From assembly GCA_036320915.1 (NCBI GenBank), contig JAXBDG010000019.1, positions 930,001-994,000 of the forward strand: a stretch of DNA of 64,000 nucleotides, read 5' to 3'. Every line of letters starts with the position of its first letter. The first letter of the stretch is position 1. Under the pieces are notes generated by a model. The model did not search any database, was not told the origin of the DNA, and worked only from the letters and a program-made list of their open reading frames with translations. Below, in pieces: positions 33,636-44,087 of this stretch. Made by a program: the position numbers and the translations under genes. This DNA is from Linnemannia elongata. Its lineage: Eukaryota; Mortierellomycota; Mortierellomycetes; Mortierellales; Mortierellaceae.

Positions 33636-35204
33636 TTAGTCGAAGTATGAGATGCCCTTCTCCCGGAAAACCTTTTCCAGCTCGCCAACATCATCACCCT
33701 TGACGCCCCGGAACTCGCCACTGATACACCACAAATCTCTCCAATGCTCCGTCATCCACAGGGCTTCCTCCAACCCCAACTCCTGCCTGTCCCCATCAAA
33801 CAAAAATTCTTGCAATAGCACTAAACTCGACCAGCACCTGATATCGTCTTCGCTGCTGCTGTTGTTGCCGTCAATGTTGCTGTGATCGTCATTGCTCATT
33901 GTGCTGGACAAAGGCGACAGTCGAAAGTCCAATGTCTCCAGTTGCCGGATCGCGCCAGCTAGCATGGTGTCGCTGTACATATACGGATTCCGTTGTAGAT
34001 CTAGACTCTCAAGGCGTCGAAGTCTCGAAATTTGCCGAAACACTTGACCTTCCCATCTTGCCTCGTCTTCCTCTTGCTTGATGATGTAGATGCTCAGATT
34101 CTCAAGTCCTGAACAACCCCAGGATTTCGGCGCCGTTGCAATATCCCGGACAAAGATGTGAGGAGCATCGAAACTGACAAGGTGAACACACTCGGTCAGC
34201 ATCTCCTGGGCCATAGCACTCGAGACCCCCTTACACCGCCGCCCTATTCTCAGATCTTGCAAATGACTGAAGTACTGCTCACGCAAACAGCTGTACGTCA
34301 ATGGGCCCAGTGAATCGCTCGATCGGTCAAAGCAGGTCAATCGGCGTGATGGAAGCAACCTAAGGATCGAAGCTAGATCTTGGTCCGTACATGAAGGACC
34401 ACCAACGTACAGCTCGCATAGTTCTGACCAGCATCCTTCCTCAAAGGCGTCCATGACCATATGAGACGGGAACGAGATATCCACTACATCCCACCTTAGT
34501 AACCTCAAACCCTCTGACTTCTTGACCTGCTCGAGCAGCTGCAGGGGCCAATTATGATAAGGAATATCTTTCGACGACCAGGGATATTTAGCAATCGTTA
34601 ATTGCCGAAGGCGAGAGAAGGAGAGCGTCGATAAGACGGGAAGGTCCTTAGAAAGCCTGACTCCTGTGAGAGAAAGACACTTTAGTCGATCACATACCCG
34701 CCAGAAGACATCCACCGCATCCTCCACAACAACTCCAGACAAGTCCAAAGACTCGAAATCCTTCCACTCTGTCTCAACAACTTCCCAGAACTCCCTCGAC
34801 GGACAGTCAGGCTGATCGAAGCTCAATTTCCTGATGGTCGGGTGAAGTCGAGCAAACTGCACCTTTTGGTGAGGTTGGACCTGTAAAAAGGTAGGTTCTT
34901 TCCTGTCCGTAAAATAGGTACTCGTTGTTATCGTCTGCAGTCGAGGATAGACGATGGTGTAGTAGTCATTCGTGAGGGTGGAGGAGTAGTTGATGGTCTC
35001 GACTCGATGAGCGTTTGCACGGAGTTGGTCTGGGCTTATTGAGTTGCCTTTGTATTGCTTGACGCGGATATCGGACCAGAGACAGGGTATGTAAGCAGAG
35101 TAGAAGGAGCGGCAGACGCGTATGCAGGAGTAGAGGACCTTGGGGGAAAGCTGCTCTCCGACCAACAGATGGATCTCGTCTGGGAGATCGAGAATGGTCG
35201 CCAT
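33636..35204 (-). CDS. F-box/LRR-like protein (522 aa)
   Basis: Intact single-exon member starting MATILDLPDEIHLLVGEQLS at 35204; the frame is open further upstream, but this ATG begins the F-box directly and matches the paralogs. Landmarks: IRVCRSFYSAYIPCLWSDIR, TLTNDYYTIVYPRLQTI, WPLQLLEQVKKSEGLRLLRW, ECVHLVSFDAPHIFVRDIAT and ALWMTEHWRDLWCISGEFRG. Its first half is nearly identical to the nonsense-bearing copy at 15962-17560, 17 kb away, while its second half is not. Predicted SCF substrate receptor. Where the pseudogene has stops, this copy has TGG codons. Confidence 0.88.
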   Translation of the reverse strand: MATILDLPDEIHLLVGEQLSPKVLYSCIRVCRSFYSAYIPCLWSDIRVKQYKGNSISPDQLRANAHRVETINYSSTLTNDYYTIVYPRLQTITTSTYFTDRKEPTFLQVQPHQKVQFARLHPTIRKLSFDQPDCPSREFWEVVETEWKDFESLDLSGVVVEDAVDVFWRVCDRLKCLSLTGVRLSKDLPVLSTLSFSRLRQLTIAKYPWSSKDIPYHNWPLQLLEQVKKSEGLRLLRWDVVDISFPSHMVMDAFEEGCWSELCELYVGGPSCTDQDLASILRLLPSRRLTCFDRSSDSLGPLTYSCLREQYFSHLQDLRIGRRCKGVSSAMAQEMLTECVHLVSFDAPHIFVRDIATAPKSWGCSGLENLSIYIIKQEEDEARWEGQVFRQISRLRRLESLDLQRNPYMYSDTMLAGAIRQLETLDFRLSPLSSTMSNDDHSNIDGNNSSSEDDIRCWSSLVLLQEFLFDGDRQELGLEEALWMTEHWRDLWCISGEFRGVKGDDVGELEKVFREKGISYFD

Positions 35205-35477
35205 GGGTGATGATGACGAAGAGGGATGGTGATTGTGGATGTGAATGTGAATGTTGGATGCAAAGAGAGAAGAAAGGTGTGCGAATGAAAAGAGATGGGA
35301 GAAGGTTGTGGTGAATGAAAGAAAGAAAAGTAAGACGTGTCGCGGACATTTTTTTTTTATTTTAACTCCTTTCTGCATTCAATCGACATGACAGGGAAGA
35401 TAGGACTGATTTTCATAAAAACAAACCATCAATCAGTCTCAGATTGGGTGTATTTACGCCATCAATATTCTTTTATC

Positions 35478-35690
35478 AGTAGACAATACTCTTCTCCTAG
35501 AACCACCTATCCACCGTATCGACTTTCCCGCCCTTTGCACCCTTGGGTGCACCTTGGATCAACCCCAGATCCCTCCAATGCTCAACCATTCACCATGCCT
35601 TCTATATCATGAACATTTCTCCGTCACTATCAAACTAGAGCAGTGCCATTTACGCCAGACTCGATCACCACCGCCACCACCGGTCCCCAA
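35478..35690 (-). pseudogene. Relic of an F-box gene 3' end
   Basis: Reading leftwards, one frame still spells the C-terminal family block: SSLA*MALL*FDSDGEMFMI, then *KAW*MVEHWRDLGLIQGAPK, then GAKGGKVDTVDRWF*EKSIV. It aligns without gaps to SSLVLLQEFLFDGDRQELGL, EEALWMTEHWRDLWCISGEF and EKGISYF of the neighbouring intact copy. At least five stop codons interrupt it and no 5' part remains. It lies directly behind the 35759-37324 gene in the same orientation, so it is what is left of an older tandem copy. Confidence 0.75.
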
Positions 35691-35758
35691 AGGTGCAATC
35701 CTCTCCCATGCTGGTAACAAACGTGTCCCAAAGTCAATGCCCCCAATATTGATTTCCC

Positions 35759-37324
35759 TCAAATATCCTCATAATGCATTATACCATGTTGAACCAACAG
35801 CTGCTTCAACCTATCTCCACTCGCGATCCCAGCAGCGGCACGGAAGTCGCCACTGATACACTTTAGATCCCTCCAATGCTCAATCATCCACTTCAACTCG
35901 TCAACACCCATCCACTGTCGGTCACCATCAAATGAGAACTCTCCCAATTGCAGCAGACTCGACCATCCTCTGATATCACCACCATCACCATTGTTGCAAG
36001 AGTTCAACGTCATCCTACTGCTGGGGAGTCGCAAGTCCAATGTCTGCATGTCCAAGATGTCCTGCGATCGGCGAACTTCATCGTTATACAACGAAGGCCC
36101 ATGTGGATCCCTCGTCAGATTCAGAGTCCTCATCCTCTTCAATCTCGCAATCTGTTGAAACGCTCGTCCGTCCCAGCCTGCCTCATCATCCACCTGGCTA
36201 GCAAAATACACAGCTAACTTTTCAAGTTTTAAACAACCCCAGCTCTTCGAAGCCGTAGCAATACTCCGCACAAAGATGTAGGGCGCCTCCAAACTGATAA
36301 GGTGCACACACTCTGTCATAATCTCCTGGACCATACTGCTGGTCGCCCCTGGAGCCTGGCTCAGCCTCAGATCCCTCAGGTGCCCGAAATACATCTCTTT
36401 CAGACAGTTATATGTCAGCGGCCCAAATCTCCCACTCCAGAGCTCAAAAACCGTCAACCGCCTCGATGTTAAACTCCTGAGCACCGCCGCTACTTCCTGA
36501 TCAGAACATGCCTCACCTCCAATACTGAGCTCACACAACTCTCGCCAACAGTTCTCCTCGAACGCATCCAAGACCAACTGCACTGGAAAGGCAACATCCC
36601 CAATGCTCCATTCCAACCTCTTCAGATTCTCCGACTCCTTGGCTCGCTCCAGCAATTGTACAGGCCACATCTGTCGAGGTTGGTCCTCTTGCCACGGGAA
36701 CGTTATGATCGCCAAGTCTCTCAGTTGCCGAAAAGAAAGCGTCGACAAGATGGGCATGCTATTTGAACGGAGGGTCACATCTGACAGGTGCAAGTTCTTT
36801 ACCCGCTCACAGGCCCTCCAAAACGCGTCCACCGTATCCTGTTCAACAACACCCGCAAACATCAAATCTTCCAGCTGCACCAACGCGGTTGCAACAACCT
36901 CCCAAAACTCCCTCGATAATGTATCCTTCTGCTGATAGTTCAATTTCCTAAGAAACGGATGGCGCTTCAAAAAGTCGATTTTTTCCTGCAGTTGGACTTG
37001 CAAATGATTATCGTCCTTCTTGTCCCGGTAAAAGGCCATCATCCGCAGCGTATGCAGGCGAGGGTAGGCGATGGCATAGTAGTACTGTGTCAGGGTGGTC
37101 GAGAACGTGATCGACTCGATGCGGTGGGCGTTGAGCCGGACTTGGTCTGCGGTGACAACGGTGCTCTCCTTGAGGTATGAGATGCTCAGGTCTGACCAGA
37201 TGCAGGGGATAAAAGAAGAGTAGAAAGAGCGGCAGACGCGGATGAGGGAGTAGATTGACTTTTTGGGGAGCTCTTTTCCGATGAGGAGACGGATCTCGTC
37301 CGGGAGATCGAGAACCGTTGTCAT
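35759..37324 (-). CDS. F-box/LRR-like protein (521 aa)
   Basis: Intact single-exon member from ATG 37324 (MTTVLDLPDEIRLLIGKELP, then LIRVCRSFYSSFIPCIWSDL). Landmarks: LTQYYYAIAYPRLHTLRMM, FWRACERVKNLHLSDV, WPVQLLERAKESENLKRLEW, ECVHLISLEAPYIFVRSIAT and LKWMIEHWRDLKCISGDFRA. It is an SCF substrate-receptor candidate, target unknown. The stretch encoding the first 300 residues diverges more from its neighbours than they do from each other. The relic at 35478-35690 is immediately downstream. Confidence 0.88.
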   Translation of the reverse strand: MTTVLDLPDEIRLLIGKELPKKSIYSLIRVCRSFYSSFIPCIWSDLSISYLKESTVVTADQVRLNAHRIESITFSTTLTQYYYAIAYPRLHTLRMMAFYRDKKDDNHLQVQLQEKIDFLKRHPFLRKLNYQQKDTLSREFWEVVATALVQLEDLMFAGVVEQDTVDAFWRACERVKNLHLSDVTLRSNSMPILSTLSFRQLRDLAIITFPWQEDQPRQMWPVQLLERAKESENLKRLEWSIGDVAFPVQLVLDAFEENCWRELCELSIGGEACSDQEVAAVLRSLTSRRLTVFELWSGRFGPLTYNCLKEMYFGHLRDLRLSQAPGATSSMVQEIMTECVHLISLEAPYIFVRSIATASKSWGCLKLEKLAVYFASQVDDEAGWDGRAFQQIARLKRMRTLNLTRDPHGPSLYNDEVRRSQDILDMQTLDLRLPSSRMTLNSCNNGDGGDIRGWSSLLQLGEFSFDGDRQWMGVDELKWMIEHWRDLKCISGDFRAAAGIASGDRLKQLLVQHGIMHYEDI

Positions 37325-37679
37325 GGGGAAATAGTGGGTGAGTGAGTTGAGTTGTGAGTGTGGGTAGGAAAGAGAGTGAATGTGAAAGGAAAGAAGAAGG
37401 AAGGTAGAGGGGTGAAGGGTGAGGAGTGAGGAGTGAAATGAAGAAGGAGGTTGGAGGAGTGAAGGGTGAAGAGTGAAGAGTGAAAAAGAAGGTCCCTTTT
37501 TTATACCTCCCCACCACGTGTGTGGCTGAACTCTAACCAAGACAAGGCACAGAGGAACACGTAGCAACATCTCTTTGTTCAAACACCTATATCGACGTTC
37601 AACACATCCGAGAGAATAAAAAGTCTTTTCTTTTTTAATGGCATGTAAGCTTCCCTTGCTTACCTGTATCCTCTATCCT

Positions 37680-39302
37680 CTATTCGTAGTAGAAAGAGAT
37701 ATCCCGTTCAAGAAACAACCGATCCAACAACCCACATTCATCTCCCTCAACCTCATTAAACGCTCCTGAGATACACTTCAGCTCCCGCCAATGCTCCACC
37801 ATCCACCTCGCCTCATCCATCCCCAACCTCTGTCCATCGCCATCAAACGAAAATATCCGCATCTTCATTAAACTCGACCAACACCTGATATCATTGCCCC
37901 TGTCCCAATGACTGTCATTGCTTCTGTTGCTGTTGCTGTTACCGTTGTTGTTGTCGATAGAGTTGCCGATTCGAAGGTCCAAACTGTCAAAGTTGAGAAA
38001 AGAACTCATCCGCCCAAGGACCCTAAACGAATACGGATCCCGTGACAAATCCAGGACCTGCAACCCCCTCATCCTCCCAATCTGCTCAAAGACCTTCCCC
38101 TCCCACTCTTCTACCTCTGCCTCTGCCTCTACCTCTTCTCCGTCAGCTTTGGCTATATAAACCACCAATTTGTACAGCCCCCGACAGCCCCATGGTTTGG
38201 TCGCCTTGGCAATATCTCGCACAGTGATATAAGGTGCATCCAACTCTGCAAGGTTGACACACTCCGCCAAGACTTCCTGGACCATCACGCTCGTACATCC
38301 TGAGGAGTCTCCGAAAGCAAGGTTGGTCAAGTGGCCGAAATACATCTCTTTCAGGCACGTATTCGTCAAGGGACCAAATGCATCGTTCATAGGCTCGAAG
38401 AATGTTAACCTCTTTGACGGTAGCGATCGAAGAATCTGAGCCATATTTCCGTCAGGACAGGTCATCGCATCACCAATGCTGAGCTCGCACAACTCTGGCC
38501 AACACCCCTCCGCAAAGGCATCCAGGATCATCCGGACAGGAAACCCTACATCGACTACATCCCAGTAGATCCTCCTCAGACCCTCTGCACCCCTCTTAGC
38601 CTGCTCCAGCATCTCTTGAGGCCATGCCTTGTGGAACTCCTTGCTTTGTGTCATATACCTGCTCATTGTTAGGTTCTTGAGTCGTTTGAACGAGAGTGTC
38701 GATAGGACTGTACCAAATGGGTTACTCTCTGGAAGACTGACTCCTGTGAGATGCAGGCTCTGGATACGATCGCACACCCTCCAAAAGGATCCCACCGCGC
38801 CCTCTTCAACAACAACTCTCGACACTCCCAACGTGTCCAGCCCTTCCCACCCTCCTTCTACCACCTCCCAGAACTCCCTCGGCAACCCACTCTTATGGTT
38901 TACCACCAACTTTCTCACCCCAATCATCGAATGCGTCCTCAAGAACTTGATCTTCTCTTCCACCTTGACACGCTCCTCCTTCTTCGTCACCAAATGCTCC
39001 AACAAAAAATGACTGTCCAACTGCACACTCCTCAACCTCGGAAACAAAACCCCATAATACCCTCCTGGAAGCTTAGCGTGCAGTCGAATGGTCTGGATGA
39101 GGTGTGCATGTTTGCGGATGTGTTCTAATGAGATGGGTTTGACCTTGAAGGAGATGGCGGCGCTGATGTCGGACCAGAGACAGGGGAGGTAGGTGGTGTG
39201 AAAGGAATGGCAAGTTAGAATTAGGGAGAGGAGGGTTTTTGGAATGAGGTCTTTTGCGATTAGGAGACGGAGTTCGTTTGGGAGGTCTAGGAACGTTGCC
39301 AT
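37680..39302 (-). CDS. F-box/LRR-like protein (540 aa)
   Basis: Intact single-exon family member starting MATFLDLPNELRLLIAKDLI at 39302 with the CHSFHTTYLPCLWSDI helix. It carries the family block DEARWMVEHWRELKCISGAF at the C-terminus, and an Asn/Ser-rich insert (near 37910-37960) at the same site as in its paralogs. The end of an inverted-repeat transposon lies only about 90 bp upstream of its ATG, with TATATAAAAG between them, so its promoter may be altered or supplied by the element. Substrate unknown. Confidence 0.87.
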   Translation of the reverse strand: MATFLDLPNELRLLIAKDLIPKTLLSLILTCHSFHTTYLPCLWSDISAAISFKVKPISLEHIRKHAHLIQTIRLHAKLPGGYYGVLFPRLRSVQLDSHFLLEHLVTKKEERVKVEEKIKFLRTHSMIGVRKLVVNHKSGLPREFWEVVEGGWEGLDTLGVSRVVVEEGAVGSFWRVCDRIQSLHLTGVSLPESNPFGTVLSTLSFKRLKNLTMSRYMTQSKEFHKAWPQEMLEQAKRGAEGLRRIYWDVVDVGFPVRMILDAFAEGCWPELCELSIGDAMTCPDGNMAQILRSLPSKRLTFFEPMNDAFGPLTNTCLKEMYFGHLTNLAFGDSSGCTSVMVQEVLAECVNLAELDAPYITVRDIAKATKPWGCRGLYKLVVYIAKADGEEVEAEAEVEEWEGKVFEQIGRMRGLQVLDLSRDPYSFRVLGRMSSFLNFDSLDLRIGNSIDNNNGNSNSNRSNDSHWDRGNDIRCWSSLMKMRIFSFDGDGQRLGMDEARWMVEHWRELKCISGAFNEVEGDECGLLDRLFLERDISFYYE

Positions 39303-39410
39303 GGTGAATGAGAAGAGGGAGAGGGAGAGTGTTGATGCCGAAGGCGAGAGAGGGGAGCTAGCACAGACAAGGGAAATATATAAAAGCACCGTGACTGCTG
39401 AATTTAGGTG

Positions 39411-39419
39411 TAAAAGTAT
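39411..39419 (+). repeat. Left target-site duplication of the MULE
   Basis: TAAAAGTAT abuts the left terminal repeat and is identical to 43675-43683 at the other end. Confidence 0.95.
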
Positions 39420-40489
39420 GAATCTCCTTATGAAGGCCCCGATTTCAGGAGAAGGCTCGCCAAGGGCCATAAAATAGCAGTCTCCTTTCTTCCCATAAGA
39501 GAAATTTTCTTTAAATGCAATGCATTAAGAGAATCCTCAATGTGCCACCTACGGTTTTTCCTGTCAATAGAGTCGCTTCTAAGTGAAGTCGTTCACAAAT
39601 GGTCAGCTACCATCAGTCTTTTTAGGATGGATAGAGCACTCTAATGCCTATGTCTTCAAGAAGTTTTAGCCGTTTTGGTCTAATTTTAATACTCGTAGTT
39701 TATCCATGAAGACCAAAAAACGCGTAAAGGATGCATCCTAGACAACATTTTGATCTATTCTTCATCAACTTTCGAAAGACTTATCATGCGGAATAAGTAG
39801 TCCATGAAAACTCATGAAACTACATGAACAAGTGCTTTTTCTAATGGAAAATCCAATGACATCAAAAAAACTACGCCGTAGATAGAAAAAAGCAACCGTA
39901 TTCTCTGTTCAAAGTCTCCAGGTACTTTAATTACCCCATTTGGCGTTAACTAATAAGTAGTAGCTCTACAACTACTGCATAGAACCAAGGAAAACGAGAC
40001 TTAGGACATAGTAGTTGTTCAAGAGTATTAACCATCCAAGTTTCATGGTTATATCTTCGGTTTTGATGGAATAGCATGCGTTTTTAGATGCAAAAGTTGG
40101 GCATTTTTTATGTAAGAGCGACTGCAGAGGTTTTAGGCGGTAGCAGCTCTATCATTCCTCAACAGAATCGTCTCTTAAATGCCTTGTCTTGAAGCTCCTG
40201 AACTCTTCTCCGCGCTGGATTGAGCAGTGCTTCTCCAGTGGCAGTATTACGGCAGTTATGATCGTCCTAGCGAAGAGTGTCCTAATGCAAGAGGTCTGAA
40301 TTGTGTCGAGTCAGAGAGATAAATCCTTGATGCTTATTGGCTGATTCCCCTGTACTTGAGCATTTTTTTTACATATCAACCTCATTACACAAGTCTTGCA
40401 TACTTGTCAACCAAAGACACTTGTATTTGATCTTGGGATACACTCAAATGACTCCTTCGCAGTGACAAGTAGAGATGAATAAGCATGTT

Positions 40490-43409
40490 TTATTTAGGGC
40501 GCTGCCTTTGACGCTTGTTACTGAGACTGTACCCTTCTTTGACTGGCATATGCGCATGAAGTAGGTCGCGAGCTCTCTTCATCGTAGATAAAACCTCGTC
40601 ATCGTTCGGCACAGCCTTATCTGGGTCCATAACGCTAATGTAACTATTAATGGAATCGACAATGCTACTGAGAGTCTGAGCAACCGTCAAAACCGTAGGA
40701 GCGGGTTGCAGTGAAAGATCCTCCTCAGAGCTCAAAGGCATAGGGTCTGCTCGGAACTCCAAGTGACCTTTGGGGCGATAATCAGTGTTTGGAAATGCAA
40801 TTTCCGCCAAGGCTAGGTGTTTGCAGACCATGTGCGTACTTGAAAAGTCAGCACAGGTACACTTGCGAAACTGCCCTGCCATCCCAAGATCCCAATCGAC
40901 TGTCAGGTCGTAAGAGACGTCGGGGATGGTGAATGATGGAACCTTTAGCACTGAATCGTCATCAGATTGTAGCAGAAGGAGTTTTCCAGGGTCTTGCATT
41001 CGAGTGCGATCGATGTGGTTCTGGGCCGCCAGCCTTGCGATCAGAGCCTTCTTGCGACCAGGAGTCATCTTCCCAACTTGCACAATGTGACGGACACACA
41101 TCTGTTGAAAGTGCGGCACGGCTTTCTTGGCGAGAGTATGGATCACTGAATCCAGGCGCCGTTGTTGCTTGTCTTTGAAGAAGTGTTTCTTCAAGGTGTT
41201 ATGCCAGCTCTCGATGAAGTTATTGGTGTTGATACAACCATAAGCGACTTGTTGGCGGTGACAAAACATCCAACGCCTCCTGTCCGCCTCATGAGCCAGG
41301 TAGTTGGCGTCCAGGTACTTGATAAACTCGGACGCAATGTCTTGCCACTCATTTCTAAACGCGTCCAGCAAAGTGTTGGACTCCTCCTCCGTCCGTGCAT
41401 AGAGGATGCCTTTGAGCTGTTTCCGTACCTGGTGTAAGACGAACACAGCAATAAACGCCTACATTAATATAATCCCCTTCATTATTGGTTTCAACGCAGT
41501 ATATGAATAGCATAGTTACATCATGTCTTTAAAAGAGTCGTTTACAAACTAGTCAGAAAAGTCTCACTTACCCTGTCTTTCCTTTCCTTCTTTTTAGCTA
41601 TGGAGATATTATCCATGCCGAGTTTTTCCTTGGTGAAGTTGCGCTCCCAAGCTTGCAAGATATGCCACGCACAGTAAAATATGCGCGGCTTGAAATCGAA
41701 AGCATATTGGATGGCATTGATCTCGTTTGTGCCTTGGTCAGTGATTACAGCGGTAGGGAAATACGGCTCGGCACACAGTTGGTCCATCTTTGCTTTCAGC
41801 TGACAAAGCCATTCCTTCAAGAGTTCCCACTTTTGAGTCTTCGTCAACAGGAACGCGACAGGGATGCCGAAGCCTGTTTCCTTGTTCTTTACAACAATGG
41901 TAAATAAGTATGTGTCTCGTCTAAAGCACCATAGAGAACAGTTACAAGGAGTAAGAGACAAGATGGCAGCCAAAATCAAACAGTACAAAATACGAGTGTT
42001 CAAGGGAAACGCTTACCCGCGGGCATGATGGGTACCATCAAAGCAGAACACATCGCCCCATTGCCTGAGTTGATCCAACTGCCAGGGCGATGAGAATCCA
42101 TGGTACACGCTGTTTGCCTTGTCATAGAAGGTAAAGTAGTTGTTCCTGTCCAGTTCCTCCATCCATAGTCTTGCGGATATCATGTCGTCGTTGCTCTTCC
42201 TGACTTCCTTGGCTGTAATGGCGTACAAGATGTTGTAGACGTCGTCGTAGGTGATAAAATTGTCCCTAGATAACGCCATGGTCCCCTTTCCCTCCAAGAA
42301 GCGAGCAAACCTGGCGTGGTCTATCGTCAACTGCTCCATGATGGCATTGATGGACATTCCTCTCATGAGCATGGCTTTGATCCTCAGCTTGACAGCCTCC
42401 GATTTCCGCATGCTCCCAATGTTCTCCGCGCATCCAAGCTTGTGGTTGTGCTCGAAAAAATATTCGATCATGCATGTATTGCCGGGCATGCCATCACTCG
42501 TTGACCGTGGTCTAAACGTAGCTTTAATGGACGACCGGCAGTTACAACTGATGGAAGGCAAACGCAATCTGGTCTTTTCCTTCTTTCCACCCTTGATTCG
42601 GCCCTTGACCTCGTACTTTTTGCTTTTGCAATGACAGCTGTATCGACTGAGAATCTGCCCTGCCTTGTCCTTTTTGGCCTGAGTGCTGCTTTCTTTGACG
42701 TTAGTGGAGTAAGGGTGAGGCTTGGTGCGCAACGTGAAGCTGGTGCCGATGCAGTCCGAGTGTCGCTTCAGCCAGTCCTCGAAAAAGGCTGCCTTGACAT
42801 AGAAGACCAGACAGCGCCCTCCTTCTTCTCACTCAAGGTAATCCGTTTACCTTCCGGAAACCCATAGGTCTCAGCCGTTTCAATGATATAGGGGTCATCG
42901 AAGAGTGAATCACGGATAGCATTGAGCACATTTCGCTGGAGGTCGGCTGCCTGCCTCGCTCTCATGGGCACACGGTCTGTCTTGACGCTCACTTCGCAGA
43001 TATTCATCACCCTGCTGTCGACACCTGCAATACCGTCTCCGGAAGATGCGGCCTCATCGTGCCCGGCTCCGCCGTCTGTCTCGCTCTCGGATTCATCACT
43101 TCCTTCAGCCTCGGGTGAATCTTCGACCATGTCCTTAGTTTGGTCATTCTCAGCTTGACCGTCCTCAGCAAGACCCGAGTCCATATCAGCTAGACGTAAG
43201 ATCTTAATAATAGCGTAGACACGGATTGAGTGTGAGTAAACCAAGCATCGTGCTTATATCGACAGCGTCGTTTCATGATGGTAGGCACCAAGCAATATTA
43301 ATAATAAGCAACTCACCAACGAGCTGGACAGCTTTGATAGCGCGTCATCGAAGGGTTCTCTCGAATAGTCCTCTGTGACCATCCAGTTGACGGCCGCTTG
43401 GGTGTCCAT
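40490..43409 (-). CDS. MULE transposase with FAR1/GCM-type and SWIM zinc motifs
   Basis: Five exons with GT-AG introns (43317-43409, 42851-43202, 42017-42788, 41572-41920, 40490-41458) keep a continuous frame of 844 residues. The N-terminus (MDTQAAVNWMVTEDYS) is acidic. A zinc domain follows (YSCHCKSKK ... SCNCRSS ... FEHNHKLGC), the C-x-C/C-x-C/H-x-H layout of WRKY-GCM1/FAR1-type DNA-binding modules. The MULE DDE domain shows CFDGTHHARG across an intron, then LFTIVVKNKETGFGIPVAFL, AVITDQGTNEINAIQYAF and IFYCAWHILQAWE. The C-terminal SWIM finger is CTCADFSSTHMVCKHLALAE. The protein should cut and rejoin the element's inverted repeats. No frame-disrupting change was seen, so the element may be active. 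Confidence 0.92.
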
Positions 43410-43439
43410 GACGCGAGTGAAGAGGACGACTTTGTATGG

Positions 43440-43535
43440 GAGAGAGATGCTTGTGTGTGAGAGAAGGATGCTTGTGTGTGCGAGAAGGGTGCTTGTGTGT
43501 GAGAGAGGGGTGCTTGTGTGTGAAAGAGGGAAGAT
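43440..43535 (+). repeat. Minisatellite in the leader of the transposase gene
   Basis: About four units of roughly 21 bp built on GATGCTTGTGTGTGAGAGA(A/G)G, with small differences between copies, lie just upstream of the transposase start codon and within the MULE. Confidence 0.8.
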
Positions 43536-43674
43536 TGTGTATCGGAAGGCAGAGGAGAACAGCCTGATGTTTATTCTTGCAATTAGGGACGAGAATCAAA
43601 CCGCTGACGTAGAAGAAAGGGAGATCGCAAAAGCTGTATTTTTGTCCAGAATCGGGGCCTTCATAAGGAGATTC

Positions 43675-43683
43675 TAAAAGTAT
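43675..43683 (+). repeat. Right target-site duplication of the MULE
   Basis: TAAAAGTAT abuts the right terminal repeat and is identical to 39411-39419. Confidence 0.95.
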
Positions 43684-43769
43684 CCAAGCAGCATCTTGCC
43701 ACTTCTTTATTTCTTCTCAAGGTCCTGCAAAAGCTTATGCAGTTCAACTCTGGCTATTTGAAGGTCCTC

Positions 43770-44087
43770 TTAAGAAGATTGGAATCCAAGTGTAATACAT
43801 GCGTCCACCATATTATAACGTGCCCCTTGCGAGAAGTTATGGAGAACTTGATAACCCTCTCTGTTTTTCCTCAATTCGAAAGGGCCAATCAGGCTGTTAT
43901 TATTTCCTAGACGTTTGCTATCTGCAAGGACTGCTACGACGAGCTTGCTTATCTCTTCACGCAAGGACTTTGGAACAATCTTTTTAACGAGGCTGACTAG
44001 CTCCTGCTCTTCCATTGATGGTGATTTGGATATCTTTGTGTAGGGGAAAGAGACGAATACCTTCAAAGGATATGACTTGGACAACAT
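43770..44087 (-). CDS. Hypothetical 105-residue protein in the older element
   Basis: The frame starts at 44087 (MLSKSYPLKVFVSFPYTKIS) and contains an amphipathic helical stretch (EEQELVSLVKKIVPKSLREE, ISKLVVAVLADSKRL). No catalytic motif or known family is recognised. It lies entirely between the MULE and the right inverted repeat of the older element, so it may be a remnant of that element's own gene rather than a host gene. Confidence 0.3.
   Translation of the reverse strand: MLSKSYPLKVFVSFPYTKISKSPSMEEQELVSLVKKIVPKSLREEISKLVVAVLADSKRLGNNNSLIGPFELRKNREGYQVLHNFSQGARYNMVDACITLGFQSS

Larger units (their letters stand above)
39420..43674 (-). mobile_element. Mutator-like DNA transposon (MULE), 4255 bp
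   Basis: The ends are 25 bp perfect terminal inverted repeats beginning GAATCTCCTTATGAAGGCCC (39420-39444 and, inverted, 43650-43674). Both ends are flanked by the identical 9-mer TAAAAGTAT (39411-39419 and 43675-43683). A 9 bp duplication is the hallmark of Mutator-superfamily insertion. One transposase gene fills 40490-43409. The left kilobase (39446-40489) is AT-rich and non-coding. The perfect TSD and TIRs argue for a recent insertion. Confidence 0.95.

Noticed and set aside
34990..35378. Upstream extension of the F-box gene frame before ATG 35204
   Set aside because: The added residues are hydrophobic/low-complexity translated leader, not shared by other family members, whose F-box begins right at the Met.
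43440..43535. CRISPR-like regular repeats
   Set aside because: Units are contiguous with no unique spacers and lie in a eukaryotic transposon; this is a minisatellite.
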